A stretch of DNA of 17,556 bases from CAJPPJ01 sp963545265. GTDB lineage: Bacteria; Bacillota_I; Bacilli_A; RF39; UBA660. The notes beneath the pieces were generated by a model that was given only the letters and a program-made list of their open reading frames with translations, was not told the origin of the DNA and made no database searches. The stretch is from positions 1-17,556 of the forward strand of contig CAUUHY010000015.1 in the NCBI GenBank assembly GCA_963545265.1. The letters run 5' to 3'. Shown one piece after another: positions 7,439-15,822 of this stretch (the first letter of the stretch is position 1; the number at the start of each line of letters is the position of its first letter). The position numbers and the translations under genes are program-made.

Positions 7439-9586
7439 ATGACAAAATATGATAAGAATATATCTTTTAAAGATGTATTAGACAATTTAAAATTATATAA
7501 CAATATTGAAGAAGAACATATAGAACTTGAAAAAGCATTTAATTATATAAGAGAAAAGCACGTTAAATCAATTAGAAAAAGTGGAGAAACTTACGTAGAA
7601 TATTTACTTAATACGGCTATGATTTTAACTAGAATATATGCTAGTATAGAAACTATAATTGCGTCTTTTTTAAGAGATATTTTAAATGAAACAGATGTTA
7701 AAATTGAAGAAATAAGATCTGTTTTTGGCGAAGAAATTACTAAAATAGTAATAGCCGTAAATAAATTAACTAAGATAAAAATATCTACAGAAAGTAATGC
7801 ACTTATAGATTACTACAAGAAAATAGTAGTAGGACTTGCAGAAGACGTTAGAGTTATCATTATTATTCTTGCAGATAATTTAGCAAATATGAGAACGTTG
7901 TGGGCTCTTGATAAGGATAAACAAAAGATTAAAGCAAAAGAAGCATTAGAGATATATGCTCCAATTGCTCATCACTTAGGTATACATAAAATAAAAAGTG
8001 AACTTGAAGATTTATCTTTAAAATATTTGAAACCAGAAATATTTCATGAAATAGCAGATAAATTAACACTTACTAAAAATGAAAGAGATAGAAGTGTAAA
8101 TGAGATGATTCAAAGTGTAATAGATTTATTAGAAGAAAATCATATACATGCTAAGATTAAAGGACGTAGTAAATCTATTTACTCTATTTATAAAAAACTA
8201 GAATCTGGTAAAAGTTTTAATCAAATATATGACTTTTTAGCTCTTCGTGTACTTGTTGATAAAGAAGCAGAATGTTATCAAGTTTTAGGCCTTATTCATT
8301 CAAAATATAAGCCATATCCAGGAAGATTTAAAGATTACGTAGCTATGCCTAAACCAAATGGGTATCAATCTTTACATACTACAGTTTTTGGAAAAGATTC
8401 AAACATATATGAAATACAAATAAGAACTAAAGATATGGATGAATTTGCAGAAAATGGAGTTGCTAGTCACTGGGCTTATAAAGAAAAGAAAAATTTAAAA
8501 GAAAAGAGCGAAAATCTTACTGAACAAAAATTACAATTTTTTAAAACTATTATTGAAATGAATGAAAATAAACTTAGCAGCGAAGAACTTATAAACTCTT
8601 TTAAGGAAGAAATCCAAAATAAACATATTTATGTATATACTCCAAAAGGAGATATATTAGAACTTCAAAGTGATTCTACACCAATTGATTTTGCATATAG
8701 AATTCACTCAAAAGTGGGAGAAATAACAACTGGAGCTATAGTAAATGAAAAAATTGTACCACTTGATTATGCACTAAAAGATGGAGATGTAGTAAAAATA
8801 ATTACTGATAAAAATTCTCCAGGACCTAGTAGAGAATGGTTAAAGTTTGTAAAAAGTACTCAAGTAAAAGCTAAGATAAAAGCATTTTTCAATAAGAGTG
8901 AAAAAGAAAATTATATAGAAAGAGGTAAGGATTCTTTAGAAAAAGCTTTAAGAAAAAGAAAACTTTCTATAAATAATTTTTTATCAAAAGAAAATATTGA
9001 TATTATATGTCAAGAAATGAAAGTTGATACTTTGGAAGATATTTATTTTATAATAGGAAAAAATGTTACTAATGCAAATCATATTGTTAATATAATTGAT
9101 AAACCTATTATTAAAAATATAGAAGAAGAAAAAACAGTGTTATTTAAAAATAACAATTCTCCTGTAATCGTAGATAAAGTAGGAGAAGTTCAAGTTAGTT
9201 TAGCAGCTTGTTGTAATCCAATACCGGGGGATGAAATAATAGGTTTTATTACTAAAACAAGTGGAATTAAAATTCATAGAAAAGAATGTGAAAATATAAA
9301 AGATGAATATAATAGATATATTAAAGTTACTTGGAATAATAAAAAAACAGATAAGTTTTTTACTATAGTACTTTTATATTCTAAAAGTACTAAGATGCTT
9401 ACAGATATAGTTAATAAAGCTAATTCTAATAATATTTTTATAGATTCTATGAATACTATTCATAAAGATAAATATATAATATATAAATTAAAATTATTAG
9501 TTTATGATAAAGAAAGACTTGATAAGTTTTTAAGAGAAGTATCAGCATTTACTGATATAGTAAAAACAGAAAGGTTAATGGATTGA
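7439..9586 (+). CDS. rel: RelA/SpoT-type (p)ppGpp synthetase with degenerate hydrolase domain
   Basis: This is a long RSH alarmone enzyme of 715 residues with the full domain order. It has an HD-type hydrolase region (about 25-185), synthetase (about 235-350), TGS (about 396-458), a conserved-cysteine CC motif near 591-592, and a C-terminal ACT domain (about 640-715). The synthetase looks active: GRSKSIYSIYKK, D265, E325, YQSLH (309-313) and the RFKD loop (296-299) are all present. RFKD is the RxKD form found in bifunctional enzymes. The hydrolase half has lost key residues. The usual HDxxED is RDxxNE (79-84), and the first metal His is Tyr55; D80 and D146 remain. It is therefore probably synthetase-only, making pppGpp in response to uncharged tRNA on ribosomes. 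The A-rich stretch before the ATG has no clear ribosome binding site. dtd overlaps its stop by 4 bases, the common rel-dtd order. Confidence 0.93.
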   Translation: MTKYDKNISFKDVLDNLKLYNNIEEEHIELEKAFNYIREKHVKSIRKSGETYVEYLLNTAMILTRIYASIETIIASFLRDILNETDVKIEEIRSVFGEEITKIVIAVNKLTKIKISTESNALIDYYKKIVVGLAEDVRVIIIILADNLANMRTLWALDKDKQKIKAKEALEIYAPIAHHLGIHKIKSELEDLSLKYLKPEIFHEIADKLTLTKNERDRSVNEMIQSVIDLLEENHIHAKIKGRSKSIYSIYKKLESGKSFNQIYDFLALRVLVDKEAECYQVLGLIHSKYKPYPGRFKDYVAMPKPNGYQSLHTTVFGKDSNIYEIQIRTKDMDEFAENGVASHWAYKEKKNLKEKSENLTEQKLQFFKTIIEMNENKLSSEELINSFKEEIQNKHIYVYTPKGDILELQSDSTPIDFAYRIHSKVGEITTGAIVNEKIVPLDYALKDGDVVKIITDKNSPGPSREWLKFVKSTQVKAKIKAFFNKSEKENYIERGKDSLEKALRKRKLSINNFLSKENIDIICQEMKVDTLEDIYFIIGKNVTNANHIVNIIDKPIIKNIEEEKTVLFKNNNSPVIVDKVGEVQVSLAACCNPIPGDEIIGFITKTSGIKIHRKECENIKDEYNRYIKVTWNNKKTDKFFTIVLLYSKSTKMLTDIVNKANSNNIFIDSMNTIHKDKYIIYKLKLLVYDKERLDKFLREVSAFTDIVKTERLMD

Positions 9587-10017
9587 AAGTATTAGTACAA
9601 AGAGTTACAGAAGCGAAAGTTGAAGTAGATAAAAAAATAATAGGATCAATAAATACAGGTTATTTATTATTGGTATCTTTTACACAAAATGATACTAAAG
9701 AAATAGTGGATAAGATGATAAAAAAAGTGTTGAACTTAAGAATTATGGATGATGAAAATTCAGTTATGAATTTAGCTATAGATTCTTCTAAAGATAAGAT
9801 ACTTTCAATATCTCAATTTACTTTATATGCTGACACGTCTAAAGGAAATAGACCTAGTTATTTAAAAGCTTTAAAAGGTGAAGAGTCTAGTCTTTTATAC
9901 GAGTATTTTAACAAAGAAATGAAAAAATATATTGAAGTAGAAACAGGGAAGTTTGGTGCGGATATGAAAGTTAGTTTAACAAATGATGGCCCTTGTACTA
10001 TAATGTTGGAGTTATAA
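9583..10017 (+). CDS. dtd: D-aminoacyl-tRNA deacylase
   Basis: Dtd hydrolyses D-amino acids (and glycine) from mischarged tRNAs, keeping D-residues out of proteins. This is useful in a cell making D-Ala and D-Glu for its wall. The 144-residue length is typical. The motifs are SQFTLYAD (77-84), GNRPSY (88-93), FGADM (124-128) and NDGPCT (134-139), with the Gly-Pro pair that forms the chiral-proofreading site. Cys at 138 replaces the commoner Val. The start is TTG at 9583, inside a TTGA overlap with the rel stop and preceded by GAAAGG at good distance. Starting here gives the canonical N-terminus MKVLVQRV. The gene after it starts on the last base of its stop codon. Confidence 0.95.
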   Translation: MKVLVQRVTEAKVEVDKKIIGSINTGYLLLVSFTQNDTKEIVDKMIKKVLNLRIMDDENSVMNLAIDSSKDKILSISQFTLYADTSKGNRPSYLKALKGEESSLLYEYFNKEMKKYIEVETGKFGADMKVSLTNDGPCTIMLEL

Positions 10018-11033
10018 TGGAAAAAATAAATTACAAATTAATAAATATCTTATTGATATTACTTATAATATTTTTAATATTTATATTGTCCCCTTATTGG
10101 ATATCTTATTTTTCAAAAGGTTTAGCAATAGGGTTACCAATATTTTTAGCCTTTTTAATTGCATATGGTTTATATCCAATAAAAAAAGAGTTGAATAAAA
10201 AAATAAAAAATGAAGGAATAACAGTAACGTTAATATATTTAGTTATACTTGTATTATTTGTATTACTTTTTGTAACTGTTACACCACTTCTTTATGAACA
10301 ATTAAAAGGTTTACCAAAAGCCTTTGATCAAGCAATAAAATATATAAATACTAGTTATAAAATTAATTTAAGTCCATATGTATCAACATATTTATCTAAG
10401 TTTAGTAGAGCGATTAAAGAAATAGATATATCAAATGGTGTAATATCTATAATTAATAATTCATTATCTTTGGTTGTTACTATATTTCTAACTTTTATAT
10501 TGTCTATTTATTTCTTGTTAGATATGGAAAATATCAAATCTAAAGTTTCAATATTTATAAAAACAAAACAACCTAAATATTTATCTTTAGCTAAAGAAAT
10601 TGATAAGGAACTTACTGATTATTTTAAAGGACTATTTATTTGCATGCTTATAATATTTATAGAATATTTATTAGTATATAAAATGATTGGTCATCCAAAT
10701 TTTGTTGTTATAGCTTTTTTAACAGCTATATTAAATATTGTTCCGATGTTTGGAGGAATTATTGCAAATGTATTTGCCCTTTTATTAGCAGCATTTAATT
10801 CACCAGCTTTATTTTTTAAAACTTTAATAGTAGTAATAATATTTCCTAATCTAGATTCTTATTTCACATTACCTAAAGTATATAATAGAACAAATCAAGT
10901 TAAACCTTTATGGGTTATATGCTCTATAGTTATTTGTGGAGCTTTAATGGGAACACTTGGAGTATTCTTATCAGTACCGATATATTTGATTATTAGAGCT
11001 ATAGTTGAATATGATATAATTAAAAACAAATAG
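10017..11033 (+). CDS. AI-2E/PerM-family membrane transporter
   Basis: The 338-residue polytopic protein belongs to the AI-2E transporter superfamily (YtvI, YueF, PerM relatives). It has two N-terminal helices, a helix near residue 60-80, a soluble middle region (about 85-140), then several helices. Family landmarks are NIVPMFGG (the Pro-Gly loop after a membrane segment) and a C-terminal NLDSYFTLPKVY...PLWV block followed by GTLGVFLSVPIY. Members have been linked to export of small molecules or to Na+/H+ exchange, so the substrate here is open. The frame extends upstream to a TTG at 9993. The ATG at 10017 fits better: GGAG at 10008-10011 precedes it, and it overlaps the dtd stop by one base. 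It is transcribed with rel-dtd. Confidence 0.87.
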   Translation: MEKINYKLINILLILLIIFLIFILSPYWISYFSKGLAIGLPIFLAFLIAYGLYPIKKELNKKIKNEGITVTLIYLVILVLFVLLFVTVTPLLYEQLKGLPKAFDQAIKYINTSYKINLSPYVSTYLSKFSRAIKEIDISNGVISIINNSLSLVVTIFLTFILSIYFLLDMENIKSKVSIFIKTKQPKYLSLAKEIDKELTDYFKGLFICMLIIFIEYLLVYKMIGHPNFVVIAFLTAILNIVPMFGGIIANVFALLLAAFNSPALFFKTLIVVIIFPNLDSYFTLPKVYNRTNQVKPLWVICSIVICGALMGTLGVFLSVPIYLIIRAIVEYDIIKNK

Positions 11034-11041
11034 GAGTTATC

Positions 11042-11629
11042 ATGGATGTAATTGAGAAAAGAAGAAGTAATTATGATTTAGAAAATAATATAGAATTAAG
11101 TAAAAAAGATTTAATTAATCTTTTAAGAAAAATCGTTTATTATTCTCCCTCTCCCTTTAATGTTCAATCATCAAAAGTAGTTTTTTTAAATAAAAAGTCT
11201 CATAATTTATTATGGAATACGGTAGTAGAAGAATATCTAAAAAAGAATAATAATGGGGAATTATTAGATAGTGAAAAAGCAAGAATTAAAAGAGAATCTA
11301 AAGCTTATGGAACAATACTTTTTTATAAAGATGAACAAATAATAGAAGAATTTAAAGAAAATTTAGATGATTATGAAAAAAGAGAATTGGATGGATGGTG
11401 TACTGAAGAGTCTGCTATGTTACAAATGAATATATGGAATGAATTAAGACTTAAAAATATAGGTGCTCATTTAGTTCATTTTGATAATATTGATGAAGAA
11501 ATAAGTGTAGCTTTTGATATAAATAAAAAATATAAATTAGTTGCAATGATGGTGTTTGGAAGTATTGTTCAAGAAGCAGCTGTTAAACCTAAAAAAGATA
11601 TAAATAAAAGGTTTATAGATATAGATTAG
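11042..11629 (+). CDS. Frm2/CinD-type nitroreductase
   Basis: The 195-residue protein belongs to the nitroreductase-like FMN oxidoreductases, closest in pattern to the Frm2/Hbn1/CinD subgroup. It shows RRSNYDLENN near the N-terminus, YYSPSPFNVQSSKVV (FMN-contact region), then WCTEESAMLQMNIW and a late LVAMMVFGSI block, with the usual spacing for that subgroup. Such enzymes are NAD(P)H-dependent flavoproteins acting on nitroaromatics or quinones, some induced by copper or oxidative stress; the physiological substrate is not predictable. ATG 11042 is preceded by AGGAG. It sits 8 bases after the transporter gene and 9 bases before proS, inside the murC operon. That placement alone gives no specific role. 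Confidence 0.83.
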   Translation: MDVIEKRRSNYDLENNIELSKKDLINLLRKIVYYSPSPFNVQSSKVVFLNKKSHNLLWNTVVEEYLKKNNNGELLDSEKARIKRESKAYGTILFYKDEQIIEEFKENLDDYEKRELDGWCTEESAMLQMNIWNELRLKNIGAHLVHFDNIDEEISVAFDINKKYKLVAMMVFGSIVQEAAVKPKKDINKRFIDID

Positions 11630-11638
11630 GAGAATAAA

Positions 11639-13060
11639 ATGAATAATAAAATAACATTAAGACAAGAAGACTTTGCAAAATGGTATACAGATATTATACA
11701 AGCAGCTAGATTATGTAGATATTCTGCTGTAAAAGGTTTTGTAATATTAGAAGAAAATGGATATGCACTATGGGAAAACATTCAAAAAAATTTAGATAAT
11801 ATGTTTAAAGAAACAGGGCATAAAAATGTGTATTTACCAATGCTTATACCAGAGAGTTTATTGAAAAAAGAAGCAGAATTAATAGAAGGTTTTGCTCCAG
11901 AAGTAGCATGGGTTACACACGGTGGAGATAAAAAATTAGAAGATAGACTTTGTGTAAGACCAACTAGTGAAACGTTATTTTGCGAATATTATAAAGATGT
12001 AACAAAATCATATAAAGATTTACCAAAATTATGTAATCAGTGGTGTAGTGTTGTAAGATGGGAAAAAGAAACAAGACCATTTTTAAGAACAAGAGAATTC
12101 TTGTGGCAAGAAGGCCATACTATTCATGAAACACCAAAAGAAGCAGAAGAAGAAACATTTAGAATGTTAAATATTTATAAAAAACTTTGTGAAGAATATT
12201 TGGCTATACCTGTTTTAGCAGGTAGAAAAACAGAAAAAGAAAAATTTGCAGGAGCTGAATATACTTTAACTCTAGAGTCACTTATGCAAAACGGAGTTAG
12301 TTTACAATCAGCAACAAGTCATTATTTTGGTGATAAATTTTCAAAAGCATACGATGTTAAATTTTTAGGAAGAGAAAACAAGTTAGAATATCCATATCAA
12401 ACATCTTGGGGAATTACTACCAGAATTATAGGTGCACTTATTATGGTTCATAGTGATGATAGAGGACTTGTTTTACCACCTAAAATAGCACCAACTCAAG
12501 TATCTATTATAAATATTGGAAAAGATGAAGAAGTTAATAATTTTTCAAATAATTTAGCAGCAAGTTTAAAAGAAAAAAATATAAGTTTTGAAATAGATAA
12601 TTCTGATAAGATGCCAGGGTTTAAATTTGCAGAATCTGAAGTAAAAGGAATACCACTTAGAATTGAGGTAGGTAAAAGAGATTTAGATAAAAATATAGTA
12701 GTAATGACTAGAAGAGATAACTATGAAAAAATAGAAGTTAAAATAGAAGAAAATTTAGCGCAAAAAGTAGAGGAATTACTAGAAACGATTCAAAAATCTT
12801 TATTTGAAAAAGCACTTAAAAATAGAGAAAATCATACTTATATTGCAAGAAATTTAGAAGAAATGGAAAAAATTATAAATACAAATCCAGGATTTATAAA
12901 AGCTATGTGGTGTGGTAATAAAGAGTGTGAAGAAAAAATAAAAGAAATAAAAGGTATAAAAAGTAGACTTATACCATTTGAAGAAGAACATATATGTGAT
13001 GAATGTGTAGTTTGTAAAAAAGAAGCTAAACATCAAGTAGTATGGGGAATTCAATATTAA
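11639..13060 (+). CDS. proS: Prolyl-tRNA synthetase, archaeal/eukaryotic-like type
   Basis: This class II synthetase charges tRNA-Pro. At 473 residues it is the short form lacking the editing insertion of the long bacterial ProRS, and it has the extra C-terminal zinc-type domain ending in tyrosine (WGIQY). Visible motifs are RPTSET (107-112), motif 2 FLRTREFLWQEGHT (148-161) and motif 3 GALIMVHSDDRGLVLPP (265-281). The C-terminal cysteines C425, C430, C453 and C456 (with C459) match the zinc-site spacing of this type. The form is known in Mycoplasma, Borrelia, Thermus and some Firmicutes, as well as in archaea and eukaryotes. Without the insertion domain, clearing of Ala-tRNA-Pro would need a separate editing protein. 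ATG 11639 follows TAGGAG. A terminator begins right at its stop, closing the operon. A tRNA-Pro(TGG) gene lies 4 kb downstream. Confidence 0.96.
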   Translation: MNNKITLRQEDFAKWYTDIIQAARLCRYSAVKGFVILEENGYALWENIQKNLDNMFKETGHKNVYLPMLIPESLLKKEAELIEGFAPEVAWVTHGGDKKLEDRLCVRPTSETLFCEYYKDVTKSYKDLPKLCNQWCSVVRWEKETRPFLRTREFLWQEGHTIHETPKEAEEETFRMLNIYKKLCEEYLAIPVLAGRKTEKEKFAGAEYTLTLESLMQNGVSLQSATSHYFGDKFSKAYDVKFLGRENKLEYPYQTSWGITTRIIGALIMVHSDDRGLVLPPKIAPTQVSIINIGKDEEVNNFSNNLAASLKEKNISFEIDNSDKMPGFKFAESEVKGIPLRIEVGKRDLDKNIVVMTRRDNYEKIEVKIEENLAQKVEELLETIQKSLFEKALKNRENHTYIARNLEEMEKIINTNPGFIKAMWCGNKECEEKIKEIKGIKSRLIPFEEEHICDECVVCKKEAKHQVVWGIQY

Positions 13061-13089
13061 AACATTTAATTAAGTTTAAATGTTTTTTT
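13059..13089 (+). terminator. Rho-independent terminator after proS
   Basis: AACATTTAA (13061-13069) pairs with TTAAATGTT (13076-13084) around a 6-base loop. The stem extends by A:T pairs into the stop codon and the T tract, and seven T residues follow (13083-13089). It closes the murC-to-proS operon. Confidence 0.85.
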
Positions 13090-13094
13090 CTTGA

Positions 13095-13123
13095 TTGTTT
13101 AAAATGTTCTTTTGTGTTATTCT
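13095..13123 (+). promoter_or_regulatory. Promoter of the sortase-scpAB operon
   Basis: TTGTTT (13095-13100), a 17-base spacer and TATTCT (13118-13123) form a plausible sigma-A promoter with a TG extension at 13115-13116. It starts just after the proS terminator, so the sortase operon is likely transcribed on its own. Confidence 0.6.
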
Positions 13124-13149
13124 TATAGAGAATAAAAGGGATATTTATT

Positions 13150-14742
13150 ATGAAAAAGTTATCTTTTAAAGTTAGAAATAATACGTTATACATTAAAGAA
13201 TATAAACATATAAAAAAGACGAATATAGAAAATACTGTTAGTAAAACTAATATTATAGATGTCGATAATATGTATTTTTCTAGTGAATATATTATTAAAA
13301 ACAGAAAATTAATGTCTAATTTCATGAAAGATTTAATTCAAAATAATAATATAGAAAAAATCGAAACTGAAAATATGTTTTTTTCTAAATTAATATTAAG
13401 ATTACTTCCAAAAAACGTTAATTTTCAAAAATATACTATTCTTTCAGAAGAAAAACTAGATTTTGATAATTTTTATTACTTAGATAAATTGAACATATCA
13501 GAAATATATTTATATTCTCTTTTTGATTTTATGTTTGAAAAGTTAAACGCCAAAAATAAAAAAGTTATAACAAAAGAAGAATTACTATGTTTATCTAGGT
13601 TTAGAGAAGAAAATGATATGACAACATATTCTAATATAGTTTATAGTAAAGATTTAGTTGTATCATATAAATTAAATAAAGAGGAATTAAATGAGCTTGA
13701 TTCGTTTTTTGGACTTAATTTAAAACTTAAAAATATTCATTTATCTTATTATGATGATGAAATACTAACTAAATTATTTCATGTGATAAAAAAATATAAT
13801 AAGAAAGATTTAAATATAAAAATATACTACAATTCTAGTGAATCTATTGTTCCTTTCATTGATAAATTAAAAGAAGATAATAAAGAAATAATGAAGAAAA
13901 ATAGAATAAATATAAAAGTTAATTATAACAAGACATATAAGAAAAAATTCTTTTTGAAACAATTAAATCTTAATATTATTAAAGGAGCTTTACTTGTTAT
14001 AATCTGTACTTGTTCTATAATTTTAATACATACGCATTATAAGTGGACTAATTCACAAAAGAATGCTGAGGATATTACTAAAAATGTAAATGCAAAAAAA
14101 GAAAGTATTTTAGGTCAAGTTGATTATGAAAAATTAGCTAATCAAGAAAAAGATTCTACTTATATAGATAATTATTTTAAAAAGTTTAATAAAGTTTTTT
14201 CAGAGTTAAAGAAAATTAATAGTGATACAGTAGCTTGGATTAAAGTTAATAATACTAAAATAGATTATCCTGTAGTACAATCTAGTGACAATGATTATTA
14301 TTTGAATAGAGATTTTTATAAGAAAAGTAATGTTTATGGCTGGGTATTTATGGACTTTCGTAACAAAGTTAATTTATTAGATCAAAATACCATAATATAC
14401 GGACATCAAGATAGACATGGACTAATGTTTACTACTTTAAATGAAGCATTAAAACCTAGTTGGTATAAAAATAGTGATAATCATATTATTGAGTTAAATA
14501 CACCTAATAAGTTATATAAATTTAAAATATTTTCTGTATATATAACTGATCCAGTAACTGATTATTTAGTAACTAATTTTAATAATAATGAAAGATATAC
14601 AACTTTTTTAAATACACTTAGTAAAAAAAGTATATATAACTTTGGAGTAAATCTTGATTCTGAAGATAAAATATTAACCTTATCTACATGTTATGATGGA
14701 CCTAATAAAAGAGTTGTAGTACATGCTAAACTTATAAATTAA
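13150..14742 (+). CDS. Class B sortase with large N-terminal cytoplasmic region
   Basis: The C-terminal part (about residues 350-530) is a sortase B domain, with DTVAWIKVNNTKIDYPVVQ, the catalytic His in YGH (H419), TLSTC with the nucleophile C514, and Arg521. All three catalytic residues are present. Sortases cut a sorting signal on secreted proteins and attach them to peptidoglycan. Unusually, the single membrane helix lies at about 275-295 after KKKFF, so roughly 265 N-terminal residues should be cytoplasmic. I recognise no family in that region; it is Lys/Asn/Ile-rich with mixed alpha/beta character. A linker (300-350) joins helix and catalytic domain. ATG 13150 follows AAGGGA at normal distance. 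No sorting-signal substrate is encoded in the window. The next gene starts 9 bases downstream. The sortase call is firm; the N-terminal domain's role is unknown. Confidence 0.88.
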   Translation: MKKLSFKVRNNTLYIKEYKHIKKTNIENTVSKTNIIDVDNMYFSSEYIIKNRKLMSNFMKDLIQNNNIEKIETENMFFSKLILRLLPKNVNFQKYTILSEEKLDFDNFYYLDKLNISEIYLYSLFDFMFEKLNAKNKKVITKEELLCLSRFREENDMTTYSNIVYSKDLVVSYKLNKEELNELDSFFGLNLKLKNIHLSYYDDEILTKLFHVIKKYNKKDLNIKIYYNSSESIVPFIDKLKEDNKEIMKKNRINIKVNYNKTYKKKFFLKQLNLNIIKGALLVIICTCSIILIHTHYKWTNSQKNAEDITKNVNAKKESILGQVDYEKLANQEKDSTYIDNYFKKFNKVFSELKKINSDTVAWIKVNNTKIDYPVVQSSDNDYYLNRDFYKKSNVYGWVFMDFRNKVNLLDQNTIIYGHQDRHGLMFTTLNEALKPSWYKNSDNHIIELNTPNKLYKFKIFSVYITDPVTDYLVTNFNNNERYTTFLNTLSKKSIYNFGVNLDSEDKILTLSTCYDGPNKRVVVHAKLIN

Positions 14743-14751
14743 GGAATGATT

Positions 14752-15822
14752 ATGTTAAGAGAAGAAATAGAAGCAAAAGAAGCCTTAGAAAAATTAAAAG
14801 GTGATACTAATTATTTGAAAACTGGGATGATATCTGGAAAGAGTAAGGAAGAATTAGAAAAAGAATATAAAGAATATAAAGATAGTTTGATTAAAGCAAA
14901 AAAATTAAAACTTTTTATGAGTACAACTTTTTTTGGTTTTTTCTTTATTATTTTAATTGCTATAGCTTTAGTTTTTGGATATCAAACTTATTTTAGAGAT
15001 TTAAAAAACAAATATGATATAGATAAGAAAAGTCCATATTATATAAATAATATATATTTTGCAGATACATTTTTATCTGAAAAGCATTTAACGGTAGATG
15101 AAAGAGAAGAATATAAAAGATGGTTGAAATCATTAAAAGAATATAAAAAATCTTATATAGTGAATTTCAAAAATTTTCAATCTAAATCTTTAACTGATAT
15201 AACAGCATCAATTAAAAAAATTTATAGAATTATGAAACTAGAACATCCTGAACTATTTTATTTTGATACATATGTAATGGAATCTAGTAATGGAATACAC
15301 AGTATTGAAATATTTAATTACTATAATACTAAATTTAATCTTCTAAAAGATTTAAAAACATTTAAATTAGAAAGAAAAATAGATGATTTTTTATCTACAG
15401 TTAAGTCGACATCTGATTATAATAAAATTAAACAAGTTTATGATTATTTAGCTAATAAAAAATTAGAAATAGGTGTTCTAAATGAAAATCAAAACTTTTC
15501 TACTGCTATGATTTCTTCAAAAACATCATGTGAATCAATTGCAAAAGCAGCGCAAATTTTATTAAAAAGAGTTAATATAAATTCAAGACTAGTATCAGGA
15601 ACGTTATATGAACAACCGAGATATTATAATATTGTAAAATTAAGTGATGGTTACTATATATTTGATGCTTGTGTAGGAGCAGAAATAAAATCTAGTAATG
15701 ATCAAGAAGATTATCAAAAAGGTATGCTTGCATTTAATACATCAGATTATCAAACTGATTTAGTAAATATAAAAGAAGAAGGAATGGGGAATCTTTACAA
15801 ATATAGAAAGACAAATGAATAA
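14752..15822 (+). CDS. Membrane-anchored transglutaminase-like protein, His missing
   Basis: The 356-residue protein has a charged, helical cytoplasmic N-terminus (about 1-52, rich in Glu/Lys), one transmembrane helix (about 54-77), and an extracellular region. The last third resembles a transglutaminase-like (papain-fold) domain: LEHPELFYFD (163-172), a helix with C260 in TSCESIAKAAQILLK, then YYNIVKLSDGYYIFD ending in D305. In the family the catalytic triad is Cys, His (in an HxWN motif) and Asp. Here the His position is Arg290 (RYYN), so catalysis is uncertain. An ATG at 14746 abuts the AAGGA ribosome binding site (14741-14745); the ATG at 14752 has proper spacing and is preferred. It sits between the sortase and scpA, with scpA starting directly after its stop. 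A role in surface protein or wall handling is inferred from the sortase neighbour. Confidence 0.72.
   Translation: MLREEIEAKEALEKLKGDTNYLKTGMISGKSKEELEKEYKEYKDSLIKAKKLKLFMSTTFFGFFFIILIAIALVFGYQTYFRDLKNKYDIDKKSPYYINNIYFADTFLSEKHLTVDEREEYKRWLKSLKEYKKSYIVNFKNFQSKSLTDITASIKKIYRIMKLEHPELFYFDTYVMESSNGIHSIEIFNYYNTKFNLLKDLKTFKLERKIDDFLSTVKSTSDYNKIKQVYDYLANKKLEIGVLNENQNFSTAMISSKTSCESIAKAAQILLKRVNINSRLVSGTLYEQPRYYNIVKLSDGYYIFDACVGAEIKSSNDQEDYQKGMLAFNTSDYQTDLVNIKEEGMGNLYKYRKTNE

Noticed and set aside
9993..10016. Upstream extension of the transporter gene to a TTG at 9993
   Set aside because: The ATG at 10017 has GGAG at good spacing and the usual one-base overlap with dtd; the eight extra residues are just dtd sequence in another frame.
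12854..13325. Minus-strand open frames (12854-13054 and 13026-13325) over the proS end and sortase start
   Set aside because: They consist of Phe/Tyr-rich antisense of lysine-rich genes, overlap a terminator and promoter of the plus strand, and show no family features.
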